Source: Flavobacterium sp. PMTSA4 (lineage in GTDB: Bacteria; Bacteroidota; Bacteroidia; Flavobacteriales; Flavobacteriaceae). From it: 64,000 nucleotides of DNA. The notes under the pieces are model-generated. The model searched no databases, was not told the origin of the DNA, and saw nothing but the letters and a program-made list of their open reading frames with translations. Location: the NCBI RefSeq assembly GCF_032098525.1, contig NZ_CP134890.1, positions 744,001 to 808,000 on the forward strand, given 5' to 3'. This document shows, piece by piece, positions 16,929 to 24,629 of this stretch. A program made the position numbers and the translations under genes. Within the stretch, counting starts at the first letter, position 1; every line of letters begins with the position of its first letter.

Positions 16929-18266
16929 ATGAAAACAAAACTACTATTACTTTTTTTAATTTCCTCCTTTTTTACAACTTCTAAAGCTCAAACATACATT
17001 AATGTCTACGACAATGTTTTATTTTATGATGGTTATGCTGGCTTAGTAAGTGCACCAACTCCACCTGATGTTTTTAGATTAAGAAATGATTTATTTACAA
17101 CTAAATTGACTCAAGAACAATTAGCACAAATTGGCAATATACTTCAATTAGATGTAACCATTTCTGCTGCGTGTGACAATTATGATAGAATTGGAAATGT
17201 AAATCTAGTATTAGTGCCAAAGGGAAATTTAACTTATGACACTAACACTGCTCTTAAAATAGAAATAGGAAGATTTATAACTCCATTTATGAATAAAAAC
17301 ATTTCTCCCACTTCTGTTCCATATTCTTTTACAGTAAGTAATATTGCTAAGATACTTAAAGATACTACAATTAATCTAAATTATGATTTTTGGGTAGAAC
17401 TAGAAGTTTTTGGAGTTCCATATGCAGCCCAAACTCAAGTTGTTGGATGTAGCGGAAGAAATGATGTTTTTTATGGAACATTAAATTTTATAACTAACAC
17501 AAACTCTTTTAGCCCTGAAAACACATTTTTGCTCCCGCTAAATTTCAAAAAGGATTTAAACAATTATCAAACAAATGCTACTGATGTTATAGGACAAACA
17601 ATTAGAACTATTAATTACATATTACCTCAAGACATTAATAATGCAAGTTATTATTTAATAACTTCCAATCATGGTGCAAATGCTGGAGGTGAAGAATATA
17701 ACCGAAGATGGCATTATATTTATCACGATAATAATTCAATTTTAACTTACAAACCAGGCGAATCAACTTGTGAACCTTATAGAATATACAATACTCAAGG
17801 AAATGGAATTTATGGATCAACTCCTAGAACTCCTGCTCAATGGCAATCATTTAGTAATTGGTGTCCTGGAGCAAAAATCCCAATTAGAACTATAGGGATG
17901 AATAATTTAACTGCTGGAAGTCATTCTTTCAAAATTGAGGTTCCTGAAGCTGTTTTTGTTGATGGTCAGGGATACATTCCTGTCTCTCTTTACATACAAG
18001 GTGAAAGTGCAGCACTTAACATCAATGATATAGAGTCGTACAGCTATGATATCTATCCTAATCCTAGTTCTGATTTCATCAATATAAAAGGTACTGACGT
18101 AATCAATTCTTATCAATTAATAGATTCACAAGGAAGAATATTAGTCTCTAGCGTCTATAATGATAAAGACTTAAAATTAGATTTAACCAATTATTCAAAA
18201 GGCATTTATTTTTTAAAAATGAATTTTGATAAAGGAACTAACACCGAAAGAATTATCAAACAATAA
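16929..18266 (+). CDS. Secreted PNGase F-like peptide-N-glycosidase with T9SS type A sorting domain
   Basis: A 445-aa protein with signal peptide (about 1-21), a PNGase F-type two-domain jelly-roll body and a C-terminal T9SS type A sorting domain from about residue 373 (YDIYPNPSSDF...). Similarity to the Elizabethkingia enzyme is recognisable from EIGRFITP near 116, WQSFSNWCPGAKIPIR near 303, and GNGIYG near 293. The catalytic Asp of PNGase F (in WDRY) corresponds to D86 in CDNYDR, and the catalytic Glu to the GGEEYNRRW segment near 255. It would release N-glycans from glycoproteins outside the cell. It is monocistronic. The sorting domain is an addition relative to the classical 354-aa enzyme. 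Confidence 0.88.
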   Translation: MKTKLLLLFLISSFFTTSKAQTYINVYDNVLFYDGYAGLVSAPTPPDVFRLRNDLFTTKLTQEQLAQIGNILQLDVTISAACDNYDRIGNVNLVLVPKGNLTYDTNTALKIEIGRFITPFMNKNISPTSVPYSFTVSNIAKILKDTTINLNYDFWVELEVFGVPYAAQTQVVGCSGRNDVFYGTLNFITNTNSFSPENTFLLPLNFKKDLNNYQTNATDVIGQTIRTINYILPQDINNASYYLITSNHGANAGGEEYNRRWHYIYHDNNSILTYKPGESTCEPYRIYNTQGNGIYGSTPRTPAQWQSFSNWCPGAKIPIRTIGMNNLTAGSHSFKIEVPEAVFVDGQGYIPVSLYIQGESAALNINDIESYSYDIYPNPSSDFINIKGTDVINSYQLIDSQGRILVSSVYNDKDLKLDLTNYSKGIYFLKMNFDKGTNTERIIKQ

Positions 18267-18366
18267 TAAAATCAATACTAAAAACTTTTAAAGCGATTAT
18301 TTTAATAATAATGGCTTTTTCTTTACATTTTTTTATTATTTTCGGAAGTAATAAAAACACTTCAAA

Positions 18367-19164
18367 ATGATAAAGCTAGTTTCATTGTTTCTTATTCTAT
18401 TTTTAGTTGCTTGTAGTCCAGCAAAAATCAAAGACTTTGACAAAGATTATACGCAAAGTTTAGTTGGAAAACTTAAATCCATGGAAATAAAAAACTATGA
18501 ATATAAGTACATCAACAAAGACACTATTTTACTAGTAAAAACAACAGTATTAGATTTTGATACAAATAATAATGTCATTCACGAAAAAATAGTTACAGAA
18601 GATAAAGTGAATGAAAACAACTATATCTACGTTAATAATCAACTTATTGAAAAAATACCTTTGAATGAAAAAAATAATTCAAAAACCACTTATAAGTATG
18701 ATGAAAACAATAATCTGATTGAAGAAAAATCATTTGACGATAAACAAACATTTTTAGTTAAAACAAAAAAGTTTGATAAATATCATAATCCAATTGAAGA
18801 ACAACTTACTTATTTTGGTAAAAACAAAACGTTAACTAAAACTGAATACGATTATAAAAAACGTTCTTTTATTTCAAGAAAATCTTTTGACACTATTATT
18901 TCAACAACTGTGGAAACTAAAAAGCTTTTCAATAAAAAAGGATACATTATTAAGAGTCCAACTTTTGATAAAAATTATTTCACCTTTGAGATTGACAAAA
19001 AAGGAAACCTAACTAAAAAAACATATTATAAAAATGACAACAGTATCATAGAAACTGTTACATACAATAATGTTTATGATAAAAAAGGGAATATAATTGT
19101 CAGAAATCGGTTTTTAGATGGAAAACAGATTGATAAAACTACTTATAATATTACTTATTATTAA
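18367..19164 (+). CDS. Lipoprotein with YD/RHS-like repeats
   Basis: A 265-aa lipoprotein (lipobox VAC, Cys at residue 16). From about residue 95 it consists of short repeats of the YDENNNLIEEKSF, KFDKYHNPIEEQL, FNKKGYIIKS and YDKKGNIIVR kind. These resemble the small beta-hairpin repeats of MORN/RHS-type outer-membrane lipoproteins. No enzyme motif is visible. Lysine- and asparagine-rich. It ends in a TTAA shared with the stop codon of the convergent helicase gene. Confidence 0.75.
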   Translation: MIKLVSLFLILFLVACSPAKIKDFDKDYTQSLVGKLKSMEIKNYEYKYINKDTILLVKTTVLDFDTNNNVIHEKIVTEDKVNENNYIYVNNQLIEKIPLNEKNNSKTTYKYDENNNLIEEKSFDDKQTFLVKTKKFDKYHNPIEEQLTYFGKNKTLTKTEYDYKKRSFISRKSFDTIISTTVETKKLFNKKGYIIKSPTFDKNYFTFEIDKKGNLTKKTYYKNDNSIIETVTYNNVYDKKGNIIVRNRFLDGKQIDKTTYNITYY

Positions 19165-20585
19165 TTTTCCTCAAAACTATCTTCCTTAAATCCAATCAAA
19201 TACAATTTATCTTTCGCTCTAGTAATAGCAGTATATAACCAACGAACATAATCAACATCAATACCGTTAGGCAAATAAGGTTGTTCGATAAAAACGGTAT
19301 TCCATTGTCCGCCTTGACTTTTGTGACACGTAATAGCATAAGAGAATTTTACTTGCAAAGCATTGAAGTATTCATTGTTTTTTGTTTTCAAAAACTTTCT
19401 ATACTGCGCTTCGCCTTCATAATCTTTCATCACTTCTTGATACAATCGATTGCTTTCCTCATAAGTTAACGATGGTGATTCGCTGGTAATAGTATTTAGT
19501 AAAACTATAGTTTCTAATGGTCGTTGATTCGGATAATCAACCATTCTGATTTTTACTTTCGCAAAATTAAACCCATACAATTCTTTAAACGAAAAGATTT
19601 CCAAAACTTCCACAATATCACCGTTAGCAATAAAACCTGCTTCGTCTGAATCTTTCAGCCAAAAATAATTGTTCTTCACCACCATCAAGAAATCTCCAAC
19701 CGAAAGTTCACTTTCTTTATCCAAAATCTTAGTTCTAATTTGCTGATTGTATTGGTTGGCTCTTTTGTTAGAACGAACAATAAAACAAGTATCTTCAATA
19801 CTATAATTTTGGTAAGCACTTTGAATAGCATCTTGAATGTCAAATCCATCTACTAATCGTACGATGTCTTTAAATCCTTTTAATTGGAATTTAAAATCGG
19901 TTATAAAACTTTCTTTCAATAGTTCTCGCAATTCTGTAGCGTTATACAAAATCCCCGATTTCTCTTCCTGACGCATTACTTCGTCCAATTCTATAAAAAA
20001 AACTTCTTTATTATAATTCAAAGATAAAGTATCAACATTTAAAGCCGGACTAATATCCAATTGAACTGGCGGCAACTGAGCAGTATCGCCTATCAAAATT
20101 AATTTACAATTCGTTCCTTGATAAACATACGAAATCAAATCATCAAGCAAAGAACCATTTTCATAAAGTTTTGAATCAGTATCAACATCCGAAATCATTG
20201 ACGATTCATCAATGATAAAAACCGTATTGGTATGCTTGTTTTCTTTTAAAGTAAAACCAACGGAACCATTCTTTCCTTTTTTAGGATAATAAATTTTTTT
20301 GTGAATGGTAAAAGCAGCTTTGTTGGAATAATTGGCAATTACTTTGGCAGCACGACCAGTTGGTGCCAGTAATACATACTTTTTTTGAACTACTGCAAGA
20401 TTATTGACCAACTCCGAAATCACAGTAGTTTTTCCTGTTCCGGCATAACCTTTTAAGAGAAAAACCTCATCCGCATTATTATTAGTTAAAAAAACAGCAA
20501 TCTGTTGAAAAAAAATATCCTGTTTTACAGTTGGTTGAAATGGAAATTTGTTTTTAAGAATACTGTAAAACTGGCTTGAAGTCAT
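19161..20585 (-). CDS. RecD2/Pif1-like ATP-dependent DNA helicase
   Basis: A 474-aa SF1B helicase. Walker A GYAGTGKTT lies near residue 44, Walker B IIDESSMI near 126, a GDTAQLPPVQ motif III near 162, and the C-terminal UvrD-like block ITCHKSQGGQW near 425 with LYTAITRAKDKLYLIGF near 450. It lacks the long N-terminal region of RecD2, as in the compact AAA/exodeoxyribonuclease V-labelled proteins of flavobacteria. The expected activity is 5'-3' unwinding in repair or recombination. A TATCTTTG promoter element is 28 nt upstream. Confidence 0.88.
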   Translation of the reverse strand: MTSSQFYSILKNKFPFQPTVKQDIFFQQIAVFLTNNNADEVFLLKGYAGTGKTTVISELVNNLAVVQKKYVLLAPTGRAAKVIANYSNKAAFTIHKKIYYPKKGKNGSVGFTLKENKHTNTVFIIDESSMISDVDTDSKLYENGSLLDDLISYVYQGTNCKLILIGDTAQLPPVQLDISPALNVDTLSLNYNKEVFFIELDEVMRQEEKSGILYNATELRELLKESFITDFKFQLKGFKDIVRLVDGFDIQDAIQSAYQNYSIEDTCFIVRSNKRANQYNQQIRTKILDKESELSVGDFLMVVKNNYFWLKDSDEAGFIANGDIVEVLEIFSFKELYGFNFAKVKIRMVDYPNQRPLETIVLLNTITSESPSLTYEESNRLYQEVMKDYEGEAQYRKFLKTKNNEYFNALQVKFSYAITCHKSQGGQWNTVFIEQPYLPNGIDVDYVRWLYTAITRAKDKLYLIGFKEDSFEEN

Positions 20586-20612
20586 GAAGGGTTATTACTT
20601 TTTGTTGAAGTT

Positions 20613-20620
20613 CAAAGATA
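20613..20620 (-). promoter_or_regulatory. -7 element TATCTTTG of the RecD-like helicase
   Basis: CAAAGATA on the + strand, exact match read leftwards, 28 nt before the start at 20585. Confidence 0.5.
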
Positions 20621-20658
20621 AGGTTTTATACAACTTCAAATTCCGTAAATTATTAACA

Positions 20659-20688
20659 TTGCAATTGTCGCTGATTTTCGTAAGTTTG
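20659..20688 (+). promoter_or_regulatory. Promoter of the DUF3822-rsmD operon
   Basis: TTG (20659-20661), 19-nt spacer, TAAGTTTG (20681-20688), then 26 nt to the ATG at 20715. Both elements fit the Bacteroidota consensus. Confidence 0.6.
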
Positions 20689-20714
20689 TTTTTTCTAAAC
20701 AAGAACGCCTTTTA

Positions 20715-21527
20715 ATGTATCAAAACACAAGTATCACAAACAAAACCTATAAAAAACTTGTTATTCAAGTATCATTGAATGGTTTATCTTTTGCTTGTTT
20801 TGATACTATTTCAAACAAAGCGCAAACATTTGAAAAAATACCTATGGGTAATTTTCAAAAAAATACGCCTATCGAAGAACTTTTTGGAGAAGCATTTATA
20901 AAATATCCTGAACTTAAAGCAGGTTATGATGATGTTTTAATCATCCACAGCAATAATCTTTCTACGTTTGTTCCAACTGCTCTTTTTGATGAAGAATATA
21001 TTGGAAGCTATCTTCAATTCAATACCAAAGTATTTGAAACCGATTTTTTCACCTTTGATGCTATTGATAATTATGAAATGAATAACGTTTATATTCCTTA
21101 TGTCAATATGAACAACTATTTCATTGACCAATTTGGAACTTTTGATTACAAACACGCCAATAGTATTTTGGTAGAAAAACTGTTAGACAAATCAAGAAAT
21201 TCTTTTGACAGAAAAATGTTTGTTCATGTTGCCGAAACACATTTTGAAATAGTAGTCATCAAAAATCAAAAACTAGAACTCTATAATTCATTTGAATATA
21301 AAACACCCGAAGATTTTATTTATTATGTGCTTTTCACTGCAGAACAGTTATATCTAAATCCAGAAAACTTCAATTTAGAATTCCTTGGTACCATTGATGA
21401 AGAAAGCATTCTATTCAAAATTGCTTATAAATACATCCGAAATGTTTCTTTAATGGAAGTTGATACCAATAACAGTTCTTTTTCAGAAAAACAACTAAGA
21501 GAACATTTTATCCTGCTAAATTCATGA
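20715..21527 (+). CDS. DUF3822 family protein
   Basis: A 270-aa protein of the DUF3822 family, which I recognise from its fixed position before rsmD in flavobacteria. It has two related halves resembling an actin/HSP70-like or PilM-like fold: LVIQVSLNGLSFACFD near residue 15, DDVLIIHSNN near 76, and MFVHVAETHFEIVVIKNQKLELYNSFEY near 170. Biochemical role is unknown. It overlaps rsmD by 4 bp (ATGA), implying translational coupling. Confidence 0.85.
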   Translation: MYQNTSITNKTYKKLVIQVSLNGLSFACFDTISNKAQTFEKIPMGNFQKNTPIEELFGEAFIKYPELKAGYDDVLIIHSNNLSTFVPTALFDEEYIGSYLQFNTKVFETDFFTFDAIDNYEMNNVYIPYVNMNNYFIDQFGTFDYKHANSILVEKLLDKSRNSFDRKMFVHVAETHFEIVVIKNQKLELYNSFEYKTPEDFIYYVLFTAEQLYLNPENFNLEFLGTIDEESILFKIAYKYIRNVSLMEVDTNNSSFSEKQLREHFILLNS

Positions 21528-22072
21528 GAATAATTTCTGGAAAATATAAAGGTAGAAGAATACAAGCTCCAAAAAACTTACCTGTTCGCCCAACGACTGA
21601 TATGAGTAAAGAAGCATTATTCAACATACTCAACAATCATTTCAACTTTACAGAATTAACAATCCTCGATTTATTTGCTGGTACGGGTAATATAAGTTAT
21701 GAGTTTGCCTCGCGCGGTAGTGATACTATTTTATGCGTTGATGCCGATATGGGTTGTGTAAACTTCATCAAAAAAACTGCAGCAGAATTTAGTTTTGATA
21801 TTGTACCCATTAAATCAGATGTGTTTACTTTTTTAGAAAAACATCAAGAAAGCTACGATATTGTTTTTGCCGATCCACCGTATGATTTACCCCAAAAAGA
21901 CTTTGAGAAAATACCTGAGTTGGTTTTTAAAAACAACATCCTTTCAGAAGAAGGAATGCTCATCATAGAACATTCAAAACATACCAGTTTAGAACATTTA
22001 GAATTTTTTACTTCTGCCAGAAATTATGGTGGTTCTGTTTTTAGTTTCTTTGAAATAGCAACTGAAGAATAA
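21524..22072 (+). CDS. rsmD: 16S rRNA (guanine(966)-N(2))-methyltransferase
   Basis: A 182-aa Rossmann methyltransferase. The N-terminus MRIISGKYKGRRIQAP with VRPTTDMSKEALFNIL is diagnostic; the SAM loop is ILDLFAGTGN near residue 47 and the catalytic motif FADPPYDLP near 121. It methylates G966 of 16S rRNA in the assembled 30S subunit. It is translationally coupled to the DUF3822 gene and convergent with rnpB, 10 bp apart. Confidence 0.96.
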   Translation: MRIISGKYKGRRIQAPKNLPVRPTTDMSKEALFNILNNHFNFTELTILDLFAGTGNISYEFASRGSDTILCVDADMGCVNFIKKTAAEFSFDIVPIKSDVFTFLEKHQESYDIVFADPPYDLPQKDFEKIPELVFKNNILSEEGMLIIEHSKHTSLEHLEFFTSARNYGGSVFSFFEIATEE

Positions 22073-22082
22073 ATAAAAAAAA

Positions 22083-22381
22083 TGCAGACCTATAAGCCGG
22101 ATTCTGTATCCGCCGAGGCGAACCCTTATCATTTATCTAGACCAACAATTACTTGTTGGCTCAAGCTTCCTACCCTTCGACAACGGACGAGTAATCCTTA
22201 AATGCCGATATACTTGGAATTTCACCGCATAGAGTTTACCTGGTTTCACTACAGCATTACCTGTACCTGCTTTCTGTTGCACTTGTCCTCGTCCTTCAAC
22301 GGTTGGGTGTTACCCAATATGCTACTCTGTGGTGTCCGGACTTTCCTTCCGCCGAGGCGAACGATAAGGCGGTCTGCGCTG
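22083..22381 (-). ncRNA. rnpB: RNase P RNA (class A)
   Basis: Read on the - strand: 5' GCAGACC (near 22377-22371) pairs with 3' GGTCTGC (22090-22084) to form P1. The universally conserved GGAAAGTCCGGAC (P4 5' strand region) is at about 22349-22336. ACAGAAA and the GGTAAACTC, GAAGGGTAGG and ATCCGGCTTATAGG blocks follow in the right order. A T8 tract after position 22082 serves as terminator. Roughly 300 nt. Two identical 15-nt GC-rich inserts (22109-22123 and 22348-22362) are unusual. Confidence 0.95.
22109..22362. repeat. Duplicated 15-nt GC-rich element within rnpB (copies 22109-22123 and 22348-22362)
   Basis: TCCGCCGAGGCGAAC occurs exactly twice, once near each end of the RNase P RNA gene, in the same orientation. 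It contains CGCC-GAGGCG, able to form a small hairpin. In the transcript the copies fall in the P3 region and in the 3' segment preceding the conserved ATCCGGCTTATAGG. The feature spans both copies. Confidence 0.85.
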
Positions 22382-22456
22382 CAAAAGTAATCAATTACCA
22401 ATTACTCATTGGGAATTTTAGAATTGATTTACTATATTTATATAAATTATTCTATC

Positions 22457-22753
22457 ATGAAAAACAGATATCACTACGCTTCCGTTTCTAAAGCATTAGA
22501 AGAATTAAAAGAGAAAGGGTTTACTGTTGATTTTAACCTTCAGGAAGATGTTATAGAACAAAATCCTGCGCATTTTGAAATCATACATATATATAGGTAT
22601 GAAGGCGATTCTAATCCTGATGATTCAGCGGTAGTATACGGAATTAAATCCACCAAAGGCGATAAAGGTGTTTTCGTAGCTGGATATTCTGCTAATTCCG
22701 AAAGTCACGCTGCACAAGTTTTAAGAGAGTTAAGCATCAAAGGAAATTTATAA
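22457..22753 (+). CDS. Conserved small protein, 98 aa
   Basis: Start placed at 22457 (MKNRYHYASVSKALEELKEKGF); the upstream codons in frame (MGILELIYYIYINYSI) are AT-rich leader. It is a compact alpha/beta protein with the segment NPAHFEIIHIYRYEGDSNPDDSAVVYG in the middle and a C-terminal AAQVLRELSIKG. Relatives in flavobacteria have been called phosphoribosylpyrophosphate synthetase, but at 98 aa no PRPP-binding motif exists. Function unknown; no transmembrane segment. Confidence 0.8.
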   Translation: MKNRYHYASVSKALEELKEKGFTVDFNLQEDVIEQNPAHFEIIHIYRYEGDSNPDDSAVVYGIKSTKGDKGVFVAGYSANSESHAAQVLRELSIKGNL

Positions 22754-22840
22754 GGTTTATTGATTATATTTTATTCACATTTTGCTGAAAACTTTTTTCT
22801 AAATAATAGTAATCCCAATTAACCAAACCAACAAAAATTC

Positions 22841-22848
22841 TATATTTG
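22841..22848 (+). promoter_or_regulatory. -7 element TATATTTG of dnaX
   Basis: Exact TAnnTTTG, 18 nt upstream of the dnaX ATG at 22867; no -33 TTG at the usual spacing. Confidence 0.5.
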
Positions 22849-22866
22849 TAATCCAATAAAAAAGTA

Positions 22867-23949
22867 ATGGAACAATTTGTTGTATCAGCTCGTAAGTATC
22901 GTCCGCAAACGTTTAAAGACGTGGTTGGACAACAAGCTATTACCAATACTTTACTCAATGCTATTGAAAATAATCACTTAGCACAAGCCCTACTTTTTAC
23001 TGGTCCAAGAGGTGTTGGAAAAACGACATGCGCGAGAATCTTAGCTCGAAAAATTAATCAACCTGGTTATGATGATCCGTTTGAAGATTTTGCTTTCAAT
23101 GTTTTCGAATTGGATGCTGCTTCTAACAATTCGGTTGACGATATTAGAAACTTAATTGACCAAGTTCGAATTCCACCACAAACCGGACAATATAAAGTAT
23201 ATATTATTGACGAGGTTCACATGTTGTCATCGGCAGCGTTTAATGCTTTTTTGAAAACATTAGAAGAGCCACCAAAGCACGCCATATTTATATTGGCTAC
23301 TACCGAAAAACATAAAATCATTCCAACGATATTATCGCGTTGTCAAATTTTTGACTTCAAAAGAATTACCGTAAAAGATGCTCGCGAACATTTAGCAGAA
23401 GTTGCCAAAAGTCAAAATGTTACTTTTGAAGAAGATGCTTTACACATAATTGCTCAAAAAGCCGATGGTGCTATGCGTGATGCACTGTCCATTTTTGACC
23501 GAGTAGTTTCGTATTGTGGAAATAATTTAACCCGTCAGGCAGTTACTGAAAACTTGAACGTGCTCGATTATGAAACCTATATTTCCATCACTGATTTATT
23601 GCTTGAAAATAAAATACCCGAAACCTTAATTGCATATAACGAAGTGTTATCTAAAGGTTTTGATGGTCATCATTTTATAGCAGGTTTAGCATCGCACTTT
23701 AGAGATTTATTGGTTACCAAAAATCCCAGTACATTATCATTACTAGAAGTTGGCGAGCAAACTCAAGAATTATACCGACTACAATCGCAAAAAGCTCCGC
23801 AAGACTTTTTATTAAAAGGTATTGAATTGGCAAACGATTGTGATTTGAAATACAAAGTATCACAAAACCAGCGTTTGCTTGTTGAACTTTGCCTCATGCA
23901 GCTTTGCTCTATCACTCTTGATGGAGAAAAAAAAAAGCTAACTTTATAA
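22867..23949 (+). CDS. dnaX: DNA polymerase III subunit gamma/tau (zero-frame, gamma-like product)
   Basis: A 360-aa product holding the AAA+ clamp-loader ATPase. Walker A is GPRGVGKTTCARIL near residue 45, Walker B IIDEVHMLS near 118, the SRC arginine-finger motif LSRCQIFDFKR near 156, and domain III runs to about 350. The usual zinc-binding Cys cluster seen in E. coli DnaX is not evident. The zero frame ends only four codons after an A10G tract (23927-23937), at GEKKKLTL. The -1 frame from that tract continues for 230 more codons of typical DnaX C-terminus, so this product is equivalent to gamma and the frameshifted one (587 aa) to tau. Confidence 0.93.
   Translation: MEQFVVSARKYRPQTFKDVVGQQAITNTLLNAIENNHLAQALLFTGPRGVGKTTCARILARKINQPGYDDPFEDFAFNVFELDAASNNSVDDIRNLIDQVRIPPQTGQYKVYIIDEVHMLSSAAFNAFLKTLEEPPKHAIFILATTEKHKIIPTILSRCQIFDFKRITVKDAREHLAEVAKSQNVTFEEDALHIIAQKADGAMRDALSIFDRVVSYCGNNLTRQAVTENLNVLDYETYISITDLLLENKIPETLIAYNEVLSKGFDGHHFIAGLASHFRDLLVTKNPSTLSLLEVGEQTQELYRLQSQKAPQDFLLKGIELANDCDLKYKVSQNQRLLVELCLMQLCSITLDGEKKKLTL
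23927..23937 (+). promoter_or_regulatory. Putative slippery site A10G for -1 frameshift in dnaX
   Basis: Ten A residues followed by G. In the zero frame it reads GAA AAA AAA AAG and contains A AAA AAG (23931-23937), the heptamer used by E. coli dnaX. After a -1 shift the frame reads AAA AAA GCT AAC TTT, continuing into NFIIPPTYFKKQ without interruption. I see no strong downstream stem-loop, so transcriptional slippage on the A10 run is as plausible as ribosomal slippage. A one-base sequencing or assembly error is also possible. Confidence 0.6.
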
Positions 23950-24629
23950 TTCCACCAACTTATTTCAAAAAACAAGGATTTTCAATTGCTGAAAAGGTTG
24001 TTAGTCCTAAAGAAAATGTTTCAAATATCAAGCTTGAAGTTTCAAGTTCTGAATTGCAGGTTTCGAGTTCTCAAGATGTAGTTTCAGATTCAGAGGTTTG
24101 TACGCTTAAAACTGAAGTAACAGTAACTGCTGAAAAAGTAGAAACAAAAATAACCGACCATTATACTTCAACCAAAGTTTCTGCCTTTTCGCTGAAAAGT
24201 ATTGCGCTTAAAAAAGAACTAGCCGAAAGTCAAAAATCAGTTAATAAAGATGTTACTCATTTGCCCAATGAGGAATTTACTGAAACCCAAATGCTGGAAC
24301 AATGGGTAAAATATGCCCAACGAAAAGAAGACAAAGGTCAGCGGATTATTGCTTCGTTACTAACCATAAACGATCCTGTTCTTGAAGGTACTACCATTGT
24401 TCATGAACTTCCTAACGAAAGTTCTAAAGAAGAATTTGAAGGCGAAATGCCAGAACTGCTAGGTTACCTTCGTGGCAAACTGCACAATCACGATATTAAA
24501 ATTGAGGTTAAAGTAAACGAAGCTTTAGAATCTAAAAAAGCATTCACGGCACAAGATAAGTACAACCGCATGAACGAAATTAATCCTAATCTTGAGTTGC
24601 TTAAACGAACTTTTGATTTGGATATTTAA
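23937..24629 (+). CDS. dnaX: dnaX C-terminal (tau-specific) region in the -1 frame
   Basis: Open for 230 codons immediately after the A10G tract, with no plausible own start at the beginning. The region opens NFIIPPTYFKKQGFSIAEK, then has a Ser/Val/Glu-rich linker, then a C-terminal domain (MLEQWVKYAQRKEDKG..., PELLGYLRGKLHNHDI, NPNLELLKRTFDLDI) that I recognise as the end of full-length flavobacterial DnaX. It should bind polymerase/helicase partners as tau does. Its TAA shares a TTAA with the stop of the convergent ppx gene. Confidence 0.8.
   Translation, partial: ANFIIPPTYFKKQGFSIAEKVVSPKENVSNIKLEVSSSELQVSSSQDVVSDSEVCTLKTEVTVTAEKVETKITDHYTSTKVSAFSLKSIALKKELAESQKSVNKDVTHLPNEEFTETQMLEQWVKYAQRKEDKGQRIIASLLTINDPVLEGTTIVHELPNESSKEEFEGEMPELLGYLRGKLHNHDIKIEVKVNEALESKKAFTAQDKYNRMNEINPNLELLKRTFDLDI

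Noticed and set aside
19443..19453. CAATCGATTGC, an 11-bp partial copy of the palindrome
   Set aside because: Lies inside the RecD-like helicase coding sequence and lacks the first base of the 12-mer; treated as chance.
22202..22491. Two 62-aa ORFs on the + strand
   Set aside because: They lie on the complement of RNase P RNA and in the leader of the 22457 gene.
24054..24629. Separate gene of 191 aa starting at 24054
   Set aside because: The same frame is open from the A10G tract and encodes the DnaX C-terminus, so it is the continuation of dnaX rather than a new gene.
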